Source: Plectrocnemia conspersa (taxonomy: Eukaryota; Arthropoda; Insecta; Trichoptera; Polycentropodidae). From it: a stretch of 64,000 bases of DNA. The position numbers and the translations under genes are program-made. Within the stretch, counting starts at the first letter, position 1; each line of letters starts with the position of its first letter. The notes beneath the pieces were generated by a model that searched no databases, had not been told where the DNA came from, and worked only from the letters and a program-made list of their open reading frames with translations. This document shows, piece after piece, positions 48,730 through 61,418 of the stretch. The stretch is taken from contig VTFK01000556.1 in the NCBI GenBank assembly GCA_009617715.1, forward strand, positions 1 to 64,000. Reading direction: 5' to 3'.

Positions 48730-48936
48730 AGCTCGTTTGAGCGCTAACGTAGCGACTTAAGAAATGAGTTGCGACGTGTGTCACGCGAGTGTTGCCAGTC
48801 GCAAAGAGGTGTGTGTGCGTGTGTCGGTGGTGCCGCGTCGCGGAGTGGTTCGCGGGGTGTCACAAGCTGCGACAAATCGCTCGAAAAGCTCGAATCCGAC
48901 GACGACGGAACGACCGCCGATCGCCGTTTCGAACCC
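48730..48936 (+). other. 5' UTR exon of a downstream gene (first promoter)
   Basis: A CpG-rich segment, abruptly different from the AT-rich flank, ends at CGAACCC|GTGAGTAC (48936/48937). It is joined, by inference, to the exon that starts after CGACAG at 49051. The transcription start is not resolved. The open frames here on both strands are by-products of base composition. Confidence 0.5.
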
Positions 48937-49051
48937 GTGAGTACCTTCACTGAAAGATACACGAACAAAGTTTTGAACGGCGAAACACCGCCACGTTAGT
49001 CGCCTCGTCGCTCTTTTTAGCTGAATACTGATCGATTCGTTTGTTCGACAG

Positions 49052-49086
49052 GTCGGAGTCGAGTCGCCGTCAAGATGCCGAAATCT
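49052..49086 (+). CDS. first coding exon (MPKS) of a gene continuing beyond the window, possibly moesin
   Basis: After the acceptor GTTCGACAG, the exon reads a short leader to ATG at 49075, then Met-Pro-Lys-Ser and a strong GTAAGTG donor, phase 0. Insect moesin (ERM, membrane-actin linker) isoforms begin with a similarly tiny first coding exon before the FERM domain. A second, also phase-0, first exon lies at 58.0 kb. Because no FERM exon is inside the window, the moesin identity is only a suggestion. Intron sequence follows to at least 57.8 kb and probably to the end of the window. Confidence 0.45.
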
Positions 49087-49799
49087 GTAAGTGTTTCAAA
49101 TCTGCATGTCGTATGTCGATTCTGATAAGATTCTTCCGCATGGCCGGCGAGAGTGAGAGCGAGAGAGCGATTGCGATTGCGATTATTGTTATCGATGCAA
49201 CAATACAAGTCGTACCTTCGATTGCACAAGAATCGAAGAGATTCGTCGTTATGCGTTATGCAAGCAAAGTCGAACTTGGTGCGTATGAGAGACGTTGCAG
49301 CGGGAGAGGGAGAGGGAGTGGTATTGGTATTGGTAGTGGTAGTGGGAGGAGGCGGTCGCGCGACTTTCGCTGGCTGCAGGTCAAGCGCGTTCCCGTTAAT
49401 CGCTGTTCGATTGCACTCTCTTCGTTCCTCTGCGATTCCATCTGGAGAGACATCGACGCGTACGCGATTCGCAAACTTAGATACTTCCCTTGCAACAGGA
49501 TTTAAATGTAACGCATGATTTTGCCTGTTGACAATCAGTTTCCAACCCCGTGCTTTATGAGGTGTATGTAAAAATTTGTAATGTTTCAATTGTTGGAGTA
49601 TATTCTATTATAAATAATTTGTTCTTTATAGAATATCATTTTCTCTATTTATAAAATACATTTTTAAATTCTTAAAATAAAATGGATATGGCGACTTTTC
49701 TCAATAATCTTGAGAAAAATCACTGTAATTTTTTATTTTTTTTCTTCAGTGAAATAACAATAACATGTTATTTTTTAAACAGTGGTTCACTCACTTAAA

Positions 49800-51090
49800 C
49801 TTCAACAATTTTCCTCTTAGATTTGATTATAAAAATGCATGTCATTTAATGAAATACTTTAAATCTTAATGAAATCAAAATAATAATAAAAACGACCACA
49901 GCCCTTGAAAAAATCTGAATTAACGTCCTTGATTCTGAACCTAAAATTATCATGTTATCCCCAAAGAAGACGAATCTATCCCGAAAATATTTGTTAAAAT
50001 ATGTAATTTCAGTGAAATCATTTTCTTTGGTAAATATATATTTTTACCAGTAAAAATATAAATTATCTGGCAGGTGCAAGTAAAATTATATGTTTTCAAT
50101 TTTTCCATATATAGTAAAATACACATTTACACACTGATAATTATTTATTTACATGCATGTGTGAATTTTTTTCACCAGTAGATATGTATTTCTAGCGAAA
50201 ATATAATTTAACTGAAGGGCTATATGCTGCTCTCAATTTGATAGTTGTGAAACGTTCATTTTCTGTTCAAAACCAAACCTAATAAAATTTCTAAGACTAA
50301 TTATAGTTTTAGAACAAACTAAGTGAATTCGTCTCTCAGTGGAAAATAAGTACAGACAGACGTTATATATTGCATATTGCTCCACAGATATAACAATGTA
50401 TTTCGAAGTATATTCAAACTACTTCTCAAATAAGAGTGTTGGTTAAAACATATTCAAATTGAATTTTGGTCAATAGGAGGGCGCTAAAAACAATTATCAC
50501 TTCTCAGAAGTCAAAAATTCACGTCAAAAGCAATAAAATCGTGTCGGCGCTGTCGCAGTGGGATCGCTCGGCGACAGCGCCGTCACGATTTTATTGCTTT
50601 TGACGTGGATTTTTGACTTTTGAGAAGGGATAATTGTATTTTGCGCTCTCCTATTGGGCAAAATTCGGTTTATATGTTCCTCGTTTAATTTGTAATATTA
50701 TTATAAAAGTTGTGGTATGAATGCTAGATTACAGAACGTTCCCAATGCGACGGCACGATTTTATTGCTTTTGACGTGGAATATTGACTTTTGAGAAGGAA
50801 TAATTGTTTTTGCGCTCTCCTCCTATTGGTCAAAATTCGGTTTAGATATGCTTCATTCTATTCTTATTTATTGTAAGCCGTAATATTATTGAAAATATTT
50901 AATATGAACGATACTGTGACGGCGATGGCATATTTTATTGCCTTTGACGTGGATTCTAATCTGTGATTCTTAACCTTGAATTTGATCAGAAAAATGCATG
51001 TCATTTTATGAAATATTGTGCAGGGGGGCAAAAGAATGGCTATCTTTTGCCCCTCTTTAAAAAAAGGTGAAATGACATCCCTGGCGGTAT
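49800..51090. repeat. fullest copy of the composite repeat family
   Basis: Order of modules: TTGATTATAAAAATGCATGTCATTTAATGAAAT...ACGTCCTTGATTCTG (49825-49940); a TTTACCAGTAAAAATATAAATTATCTGG module (49990-50215); a minus-oriented monomer (50447-50552); a palindromic centre, GGCGCTGTCGCAGTGGGATC with GCTCGGCGACAGCGCC (50548-50583); then plus-oriented monomers starting near 50584, 50755 and 50930, spaced by about 175-178 bp; and finally a second AAATGCATGTCAT...GACATCCCTGG module (50990-51083). No coding sequence is present. It looks like a non-autonomous foldback or Helitron-type element with an internal satellite. Confidence 0.7.
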
Positions 51091-51137
51091 CGCCGTACAT
51101 GTACGGTAGTCGATCTTTCACTGTTTTGAAGCACCCT
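51083..51137 (+). repeat. short repeat with CCGTACATGTACGG palindrome, copy 1
   Basis: GGCGGTATCGCCGTACATGTACGG, then TAGTCGATCTTTCACTGTTT and TGAAGCACCCT. Copy 2 at 58412-58467 differs at only a few sites. Both are followed by AT-rich sequence with TTAATATAATTTT-type words. Confidence 0.7.
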
Positions 51138-53399
51138 AAATAGTTATATTTTTACATAAATTAATATAATTTTTTATATTAATTTAAAAATTCCACAAAA
51201 ACCCAATAATATATGAAACATATTTTAATCAAAAAAACATACTTATACAAAAAAAGTAAAAGTAAAATAAATATATCACTGCCTTTTTTATGCAATATAA
51301 AATAATAATAAATAAATAAATAGCAACAGAAATAATTATTGAAAAATACATAACTAATAAAATTATCAAATGTTGATAAATTTATTCATTACTGTTAAAT
51401 GAGATTCAATACCAACCATTGAGAAAGTCTATAGCTATAGTAACTTCGAAATATAAATAATTTTTGGAATTTCGGCAATTACAAAGTGTTTTTATTATTA
51501 TATTGTATTCGATCGATTGTTTTTTAGCTTGCATATAGCGCCATAAAAAACTTACATAGTTAACTACCTGCGTTGTTAAACTGTGTATTTAGAGTTATAA
51601 ATTTATCATTACGAATATTTAGACAAATGTTCAAATAAAAAATAATTAAGTAAGTCTAAAATATATTTATTTTAAAACGAATCTAATTTATATTAATTAA
51701 GAGGCATTAAACTCTTCCGATAGAATGGATAATTTGCCCAGTAGAATTATGGATACATCTTTATTAAATACTACTAATAACTATAAAAACATAGACGTTT
51801 ATGTATATGGGTATTGTTTGCTTATGCATATTGCGTAATCATTCGCAATTGTTTTTCAAACTTTGATTTGAATACTAGATTGTCGGTCAGGCTAGTTATA
51901 TTTTGCATGCATGGTTGTCAGATAAGTTTTCCGTTATTCAGATTATCAAATTGGTTTTATGTCACTGGTGTCGCATTTGCTTAATTAGTATTCACTGCAA
52001 ATTCAAGGTAATTCGAGCGTAACTCATATATTCATTCATACAAAACTTCAGCTGTTCGAATTCTAACTGAATTATTATCAGTAGTTTGATAACAGAAATG
52101 TACTTATGAATTGTGGAAGTTTGTTTACTAATTCTTTACTGTTGAAGGAAACACATTTAATATCATTTTAATCTTTTTGAAGTATTATTTACAATATATA
52201 GAAATGTGTATTTGTTATTTTTAGTTGAAAGAATTGCCAAATACTAACGTGATTCATTGGTATTTGATTCTTATCGACGAATAGCAGATTAATTTCTTAA
52301 AATTACACTTAAATAGTCAAAATATTGAAATATGCTGAAAGTATTAAAAATATTGATAAACACATATAATCAGAGCACACTTGGATGAGCAATAATGTGT
52401 TTCGCATAAAGTGAAAGATTAGATACAGATGTATTATCTAACGCGATGAGTCACTGGAATGTATAAAACTATTGAAACGAGCAAACAGAGGTTTGTCACC
52501 CTAGATTCTAGAATGTTTTTACCAGCATCAGTTTTTACTGTCGTACAAATCGCCGATATGACACATAATTGGCCCAACTCGACCTTATCGTCCATCAAAC
52601 GCCTAACACGCGATGGTATTTTTTTTATTTCCACAGATTTTAGGCAAAGCTGCGTTTTATCAGCAGCGTTCGCTCTGCGCAGAGCAGTATCTTGCCTTAT
52701 CTCAATACAATATCTAATCGCACAAAACGAAAATAGGACGACGGCTCTAATCGTCGCGCAAAGGTTGGATCGCCTCCGACTCGCGTTACCAACCGTGACT
52801 CGATTTTTGGAGACTTTCCTATAAAATTTGGTTTCATTCAACAGCAGATCCGGTTTTTCCGGTATTCCGCGATAACTCTTGTCGATGTGCCTCTATTTTT
52901 CGCATAAACACAGGTGTGACCCGAAGATTCTCGGACTATCGCAACCCGAAACTATCCTGTTTCGACATCTGTATAATCAATCAGATGAAATAAATTCTTT
53001 AACAAACATCTCAACTACTAATATCAAATCAGTAGAATAAATATCACGGTAAGATCATCTATGGACAATGAGGTCAACATGTTTTGCATATTTAGTGCAA
53101 ATAAATAATTAACTCATGTAACTCCTTATCTTTAACTAAGAATAATGATCGCATGAATTTTCGCGACGGTTGTATTGATTTTTTTTTTTTTATATTCGCT
53201 GTTCAGTTCTTGAAGAACATTTTAATACTTACATGCAAGAAACCGGTTTCATTTGCGTTAAAACTAGTGGAGGAACATCTAGAGATGCACCTCTAGATGT
53301 TTCCCCACACTCTTAGGAATGACATCTTCAGGTATTGTCCATATCTACAAACGCTTACCACTTTGGTGGAACAGTATTTATCATATACTTTTAAATATT

Positions 53400-54780
53400 A
53401 CGATAGTTTGGTGAGTGGAATCTCTTCAATTGCCACGGCATGGCCAATACATCACCAATATTTCAATATGGATGAGAGTGGCGCCATTATAATAAATAAG
53501 TTCCAACATTTGGTTTAAATAAAATAATTAATAAGTTAATTTTTCGTTACTTTGCTCTTATTGGAGGGTCATATTTTCCCTAATAAAATATTTATTTATA
53601 TAAAATTATAAATGACTAGTAGATTTGTTGCAGAGAGTTATTCATGGGGTGTTCACTGTTCTGACTAAGGTTAATAAATAACTTATGGGTGGTAAATTAA
53701 CAGTGACAACTAAATCAATATGTAGAATCTTACGTAAAACGCAAAATTTGGTACAAGTCGGTTTTATTGAAGCAGTTCGGTGTACGTGCGAAAATCTGAT
53801 ATATGAATTAAAAGCCAAGAAAAAAAAAAAATTTAAATGTTTTGCCTTGTATTATTACTTATTATTTTTTAATCTGTATGCCACATAAAAAATATTTACT
53901 CAATATAAATAAAATAAATGTTTTGAAGAATAGTTGCCACGAAAAATGACGCCTTGCGCGATAGGTTTTAAAGAGAAAAATGGATATTTAAATTTAAATA
54001 AATTTTAACTTTAATAAAAAGATAATTTTTTGCTACTTTCTTGTTATTGTGGGTCAAATTTATTCTAAAAAATATTCATTCATTTGCTTATACATTTTAT
54101 ATATTTATATATAATTATATTTTCATTAAAAATTAACGTGTTCGAACGGCCTCGTACCGAAACAGAAGCCGTACAATTCATGTAAGAACCTTTTTTGCTG
54201 TATTCATTGGGTGTTCACTATTCTGACCAACTCTCATTTGCTATCGCTCGTTAGCATCTAACATACTTAAATTTTAAAACGTATTTATGTAGCAAAACAA
54301 CGTTTTGCTACATAAACAGGTTAGGTGCAAATGAGCGGTAAATGGGCCTTGTTCAGAACCGTGTATACCCCATGAATAACAAGCTACAACGAACATGTTT
54401 AAAAATGTAGTTTATAATTGTATAAAAATAAATATTTTTTTAGAATAAATTTATTTAAACCAAATTTTGCTACTTGTTTATTATAACGGCGCCACATTAA
54501 AATTTCATCAAAATCAGCATTTTTTATTTTATTTATATTGAGTTTCAAAAAATTCAGTTTTTTTTATAAATATTTTTTTAAAGTAAAAGAAATATAACAA
54601 ATTTGACGTTTAATTCAAAAGATGTTATAAGGCGAAAAAGCCGTTTTTACACATAATGCTATGAATAAAGATCCGTCGGTCGGTCAAGTATTAAGACGAC
54701 TTTTTCGCATGCGCCAAATTGCTTCATTACGCGTATGCAAGCGCGGCAGTGGCCGGTATAAAACCGACCAGTACCAAAAG
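53400..54780. mobile_element. second member of the foldback family
   Basis: Shares with 5339-7391 the AAAATAATTAATAAGTTAAT/TTTCG(C/T)TACTTT block (53520-53550), its variant near 54030, the long hairpin (54206-54372, TGTTCACTATTCTGACCAA against the inverted arm, with the extra perfect stem TATGTAGCAAAAC/GTTTTGCTACATA), and the terminal GCGCCAAATTGCTTCA...AAAACCGACCAGTACC end at 54710-54776. The left boundary is approximate. Confidence 0.6.
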
Positions 54781-56329
54781 TTTATCGCAGCTTGATCACT
54801 AATCGTGCCTTTAGTATTGTCAAGTGATGACTAAGACAAGGCTTCCAGATATCGTCTAGTAGCTCAGAAATTTTGGCCCATAGCTGGCTTTCGCTGTATG
54901 GATTACACTAGGCCCGATCTCCTACCTAGTTTAGGTAAACCGGCGCGAAACTATTGATGCTCTCCATCATTAGTTTCGCAAGACTCAAAATCATGAACGA
55001 AAAGACGCGCCTGAAATACCAATGTTAAAATGTTTTTTTTTCTATTGCACATATTGTACATAGGTGTGCAGTTAAAACGGCGCGTTATCCTCGACCGTCG
55101 TCTAACTGTTAGCAGTTTACCTGTTGCTCGGCGAGATAAGCATATTTATTAGCACGAGACCTCTCATTGTGTTTGCTATTTGACCTTGCAGTTCGCGGCC
55201 GGTTTTGATGATAGGCTCTAATGGCACACTGCATGCTTGTTTGCTGTATGTGTGCCAGTAATTGTCCATCTATGTATGCTCATACTTCATACATATGTAA
55301 AAACGATATGTTTTTTAGTGTATTTGACGGGTTTGTTTTTTGACGAGACGTACAAGAAAATTGCGTGACGCAGAGAAATTATTATAGGCAAAAACATGAC
55401 CTCGCCTATTGATGGACAGATTTATGATAATGTAATGAAATTAGTTCAGAGGTTTGGGTACGAACCGATCGTCGACGTCTATCGAACAAGGTGACGTCAT
55501 CTACAACGTGTTCAACCATAATGTAAATATCGAATTGAATAAGTTATTAAAAAAAAATATTCGGATATACTATAAAATAACGTCACAGTTCAAAATTATA
55601 AATTTAGAATGATGTTGATAAAATTCTGAATTTTCTGGCTTTTTTCAATTATATTTGTACCCCCCCCTGTTTTATACAGAAAATCAATACAAAATAATTA
55701 GATTAATATAATTTATGCGGTAAATCAATTAAAATAAGGCTACACAGAGGTTCGTAGAATTTGAGGACGTGACGAGATTCGGGAATATGTATTTATTTGA
55801 GTACGCTGCGTTGCATACTTAAATAATATCAGTTTTCATTGCACTTTTCCTTGATGTTGACTGTTTATCTCTCCATTACTTTTTGTGAATTCTGCTTGTT
55901 CAAGATTTTCACTTTGTCCAAGGCTCATTTTAACTCATCAATTTAGAATACTTTTCAACTAAAGATTGAAATATTGAATCATAGCATTAATTTTATATGT
56001 AATTAAATTTGGCTTAATGATCTTCAGTACCCTTAAAAGTTGGTGACATTATTCTAGAAAACCTAACAGACTTATTTTAATACATTAATAAAAAAAAGGT
56101 AGCGCACCACATAATTTTTAGATTTATAATTATAATAACTAGATGTCGATATGTTTGCAGAACTTTTCCTCAAATATTTTTTTATTAGATGAGAATTTTT
56201 CATGATGTTTTTTGGGTTTACCTTTCTTCCAAAATATATATTATAGCATTATATTTTTTATGATTTTTCCATAACTACGTATAGGATTTTTTATCTCTAA
56301 ATTGATTTTAACTACATGCGATTTATAAA

Positions 56330-57120
56330 TGTTACAGTAAATATGTATTTTTAATTGAAATTATATTCCCACTAGCGAAAATATAATTCAACTGATAGGT
56401 GCTACTGATATTATATGCTGATCTAAAATGTATATGAAACATAATTTTGTTCAAACTCAAACCTAACTTAATGAAAGTTCTAATACTAATCATTATTTAG
56501 AACTTTCGTTGGGTCAAGCCTAAAATACAAACTAAGCCAACTCATGCCAGACACGTCGCATCTCGCATATTTCTCCATAGTCTGCACTTTAATATTACAC
56601 TGTTTTGACGACACGATTTTATTGCTTTTGACGTAGATTTTTTACTTCTGAGACGTGATAATTGTTTTATGCGCTCTCTTATTGGGCAAAATTCAGTTTA
56701 TATGTTCCTTATTTAATTTGTAATATTATTATAGGAGTCGTAGTGTGAATGCTAGATTACCGAGCATCCCACTGCGACGGCGCCGACATGATTTTATTGC
56801 TTTTGACGTGGATTTTCGACTTCTGAGAGGAGATAATTGTTTTTTGCGCTCTTATATTGGTCAATATTCGGTTAAGATATGTTTAATTTATTTCTCACTT
56901 ATTGTAATATTTTTATAAAATGTCTATATGAATTTAAAAATAACTTAACACAATTTTATTGCTTTTGATGTGGATTCTAAACACGAGCATTTTAAATTCG
57001 GCCAGAAAAATGCATGTCATTTGATGAAATATTATTAATTTTAATGAAATAAAAATATTAATAAAACGGATCACTAGTTTTTGCCCCTCCTCTGGAATGA
57101 CGTCTCTGGATATATTTTTT
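56330..57120. repeat. composite repeat family copy
   Basis: Modules in the same order as at 49.8-51.1 kb, but without the minus-oriented monomer: TTTCCACTAGCGAAAATATAATT (about 56365), TCAAACCTAACTTAATGAAA (about 56455), monomers starting near 56612, 56791 and 56950 (spacing about 179 and 160 bp), and the GAAAAATGCATGTCATTTGA...AATGACGTCTCTGG module (57005-57110). Confidence 0.7.
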
Positions 57121-57799
57121 TAACCACATTACACGAATAGTCCTTCCATCGCGAAAATGTCGCCCCTAAGCAAAGTGCCGCCCGGGGCGTTCCGCCCCAC
57201 CTAGTTACGTCACTACGTACGAATCTAAAGTAGCATTATTTATAATTGATTCTGTTCATATGCAATAACGACACTTCTGCTCTCTGGCGGAGAATTTTGC
57301 AATTATAAATGTGGTTTAAATTCTATCCTTACTGTTCTAAATATGGTATTAATAGAAAAAATATCAACGATTTTATATATGTAGCTTGTTATTATAATTG
57401 TATAATTAAATATGCAAAACGTTTATACCGCACATGCGCATGAATACTTCATAATTAAACCTCGGCGGATACAATGATTGTTCATAACGCCTTCATTTAA
57501 GAAAAAAACTATATCAACGTTCGCTACAAAATATTCCATATCATTTCATAATTCAATATACTCACTCTTTATATTTATAAAAAAAATGTGACTCAAGCGA
57601 CAAATAATTCTACCTGTGCATCTAATTGGAATAAGCTTCCAAATCTGCTTAGCACCCCTTTCGATTTTTGGTGCACGTGAACTCACAGAATTGCTGCCCA
57701 ACGCTACCTGCAACTTCGACTGGCTTGACGTTTTTTTTAATCTCCTATTCTTCTCAAATCTGAATTTGCATAGCGCGCTACCACCACTACTACCTCGAG

Positions 57800-58036
57800 T
57801 CCAAAGATCTTCAATGTGTGTTGCGTGCGCACGTCGCGGGGTTCGCACCTGGCTCGTTCGGTGCTCAGTCTAGTGCGCGCGTCGCTGCGAAGCAGTTCGC
57901 TCCGCTTGGTGTTTCCGAACCGAGTCTCGATCAGTCGTTTTGTCGGAGAAGCTCCGAACTCCTCGGAAACTCTCCGGATACCTTCTCACTTCCAGGAGTC
58001 GCCACAAGTGCAAAGATGGTGGCCGGCGGAAAGCAG
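57800..58036 (+). CDS. alternative first exon (MVAGGKQ) of the same downstream gene
   Basis: A second CpG-rich island precedes ATG at 58016, which encodes Met-Val-Ala-Gly-Gly-Lys-Gln and then a GTAAGCG donor at 58037, phase 0 like the MPKS exon. A good acceptor (CTCACTTCCAG at 57984-57994) could mark the start of this exon if a further leader exon exists. Otherwise transcription begins within 57.8-57.98 kb. Two promoters feeding one downstream phase-0 exon is the simplest reading. The gene identity (moesin suspected) cannot be proved here. Overlapping longer frames on both strands in this island have no recognisable similarity. Confidence 0.4.
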
Positions 58037-58411
58037 GTAAGCGTCTCGCTACGGACGACGCGACCGTTAAAAGGGTCTGGCCCGAAAGCCGTTACGCCGA
58101 AAGCTATAGCTATAGCTTGTGTGCATTGTGCGAATCCTTGGAAAGCTTCAAACGTGTTTTTAGAGCCTTGGAATCTTGACTGAATCTTGTAGCGTTCGAA
58201 CGAGGAAGTGCGCTTTTGAATTTGTGTCCTAAAAACGGTTATGACTAATTGGTTTCTTGCTAGAACAAGTGGTTAATTAGATAGATAATTGGATCGGCTT
58301 TAGTCCAGAAAGTACTACTACTGTACAGTATACATGTTTAGGCTTTATTGTGATTTATGAATACCATAATTAAATTGATTTAAAACTCACATTTAGCACT
58401 TGTCCTTTTCA

Positions 58412-58467
58412 GCAGTATCGCCGTACATGTACGGTGGTCGATATTTCACTGTTTTGAGGCATCCCTG
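58412..58467 (+). repeat. short repeat with CCGTACATGTACGG palindrome, copy 2
   Basis: GCAGTATCGCCGTACATGTA, then CGGTGGTCGATATTTCACTG and TTTTGAGGCATCCCTGA. Counterpart of 51083-51137. Confidence 0.7.
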
Positions 58468-61418
58468 ATTTTAATTATATACCCTTTTTTTAATTTTAAT
58501 TAATTTAAATGATTTCTATAGAAAATAATACCAATAAATTAACATGAAAAAAAATATTTTATATTAATTAAAAAAAGTGTTGAATAAATTAATAAAATCA
58601 AAGCAATAAAACGCCGAAAATCGCTGATTTCCCCCCTATAATTTACTATAAATACTCGTTTCTCGAAAAATTCGTAAGTTACTCTTAACTCAAGAAGAAT
58701 TTCGTTGGAAAAAGTTATTTTTCCTGCTTATTGAAAATGTCTTAAACATAATATTTTTTTGAAAAATAATTAGGTGTAGTGATTTACCTTGAGTCAATCT
58801 ACTTTGAACTAGATTATTAATCAATTATATCAATCAAGATCTGTTTGATGCTATAGCTTTGCGATTTTCACAATAGTAACTGTCCGTCAATATTTTTTAT
58901 ATATGCAGTAACGAGTTTGATATTTGACAGTTAAGGCATTGAAAATATTAAATGCTAACCCAACACATATGTTTCGAGATTCGTTCGTTAATATTAAGGG
59001 CAACTAAACTCATGGGCATAGTCACCGTCAAGGTCGTATTAATAAGTGGTGCGAGTATGAGAGATTTAACGTTAAATTGTATTTTATTATACTTGATTTT
59101 AAAAATCGTTTTTTTTTCTATATACAGCTGTGGCAAATTAAAAGTTGACATGGCTGTTCTTATATATATATTTTGATTTTATCAACTTTCATGCATTTTT
59201 TACTCGTTTTTGAATTTATTTTAACTTTTGTTTTCCGTCAATACTGTTAAAAAATACGGGTATTGTAAAATTAGGATGGTATAATTGCGTCAATTCTGGG
59301 AAAAGTGCATTTTTCCTCGTCCCAGCAAGTGCATAATGGCGAGCCTCCGACTCAACACGTGCGCGCGACGACCTTTTTTTTTTGGTTCTATTTATAGAAA
59401 ACAATATCGATTACATTTAAAAATTAAAAGCTTGTAAATAAAACATATTTAAAAAAATATTTTTACGTAATTTCATCTTTTTTTTAATAAATTATTCTAT
59501 TCTGCATGGCATCAATAAATACAGATTTTCAATTATTTTAAGATCGATCTGCTCTTCTGTACTTCCATGATATTTTTTGATCGTTTTTTTTCTTAGTTGA
59601 TGTTTTATGATTGCCTAAAATTTTCAACTGGGTTGTTTCCTGGCCATGTTAATGACGTGATTCCCATTAACTAGTTGACTTGTGTAATTTATATCTTCTC
59701 TGAAGAATAAAAAAAAAATCAATAGAAAAAGTTTTAAGGAAAGAATACATTTTAATAATAGAATACGTGAAATATTATGTATGAAACTTTCAATTGGCCT
59801 CTGCTGTAGGTATATGGTATTACTTATCTTCCCTTAAAATATTGTGTAGTAAAAGTTATTATAATGTGACGTCACAATTTTTTATTTGACCTACTCTATA
59901 AAATTATCTTTTTTTACCCCCGATATATGATAAAAAGATAGTTAAAGCTTGATCTATTTATTAACAAAATCAAGGCAAGCAATTAGTTATACACTTTACA
60001 TTTGGCAAACAATTCATTTTCATTATCAGTAAACGATTGAGCATGTCGTTATCAGTGATTTGCGGTATTCATTTTTGATAATTTGCACGGTTCGCCTGAG
60101 TAACTTTGTATTTTTTGCATTAAATTGTGCATCATTCGAAAATAAAAAAATCTTGAAGGTGCTCCTAATTCGATCAAGGTCGCATTATTTCATGTGTCGT
60201 TAATTTCAAAAAAAAAACAATGCTAACATCGTATGAAAGGCCAGCGAATGAAAATTCACACATGTGCTAGAATTCAGTAAGACGTTTATATTTTATACAG
60301 TACACGCGGGTCACACGTTTCCCTCTAATTGGATTATGTAGTCATCGCTCTACTATCCGGGAATTCGTTACAACGCACATCACCAAAGGTTATCGCTGTT
60401 ATTTTTTTATCCGAAAAAATGCGTTTGTTGTCAACAGTTTTGTGATATTTTAATTACGTTCGATTTTGTACATACAGCTCAATTTGTCGCGATAAGATTA
60501 AATAGTTTCGCCCGATAAGATTGCCGACGCGAGCTTCGCAATAGCGAAATGTCTGTTCTGCGGTCTGATTGAACTATTCTTGAGTCTGAGCAATTTTCAA
60601 GATCAGCCGATTTTAGCTTTTTGGCAAGGGAAATCTTTAAGTCAACATGTCTAGTAATGGCTTTAAAAACGAAGCAATTATGTCATAGATACAAAAGTAT
60701 AGCTTTTTACGTTAATGTGTTTTGGGCGTATTTAACTAGATCCGGTTGAATGACTGGTGTTTTTTAGTTATTTTATAATTTACATTGGCTGTTGACACAA
60801 TCCTAAAAGAATTGTTTAACGCACCAATATTAGTTTAGGCCTCATGAAATAAAACCTAATTTCTTGTTCAAATATTTCATATGATGGTTAAAAAACTACA
60901 AAATAAAATCACATATTTTTTAAAATTGAAATCGTTTCAATACTTTTGCTATATTTGCAGAATCAATAAATAAATTCATGGTATTGATACAGATTCCGAC
61001 GATAAATATATCGGAGAAGCTATTAACCTTGTTTGACGCTCGTCTCTCGAGATGGTGTTTTTAAAAGTTTATATATAAACCTATTTAATTTCACTAAATA
61101 AACATGCGATTTGATGGGCCCATCATACGGCGGGCTTCGCGTTGAAAGGGTTAATGAGGACAGTGCGTTAAAAGAAACTATGTATTTTTTTTTAAATTAA
61201 ATTAAATATGATGGCACTAAATGCTGAATTTTTAATATTTGCTGCCATAAAAATCCAGTGGAAAAATATTTTTTATTTGTGTCTAGAATAAGATTAAGTG
61301 ATCGTTAGTTGGCCATTTTATGTTCATACATTCTGTAAAGGTTTTAGATTTTTGAGTTTATTGTTAGGGATTAGTCGCCAGATGAACCGTTGTTTAATGC
61401 ATACAAATATGTATGTTC

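Larger units (their letters stand above)
49087..57780 (+). other. first intron of the downstream gene, repeat-rich
   Basis: Starts with a purine-rich GGGAGAGGGAGAGGGAG and GGTAGTGGTAGTGGGAGG zone (49300-49350). It holds composite repeats (49.8-51.1, 56.3-57.1 kb), a foldback element (53.4-54.8 kb) and a GC-richer 52434-52841 block open in both strands. From 51.2 to 52.4 kb and 55.0 to 56.3 kb I see nothing beyond AT-rich unique sequence, apart from a TGACGTCA at 55492-55499. Confidence 0.5.

Noticed and set aside
49017..49589. 190-codon minus-strand open frame and overlapping plus-strand frames
   Set aside because: They arise from the CpG-rich first-exon island and purine-rich simple repeats. 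The composition explains the lack of stops, and products are low-complexity (PPPTTTTNTNTTPSPSP).
57546..58183. several overlapping 74-121-codon frames on both strands
   Set aside because: Same cause: a GC-rich island around an untranslated first exon. Only the seven-codon MVAGGKQ start with its donor is supported.
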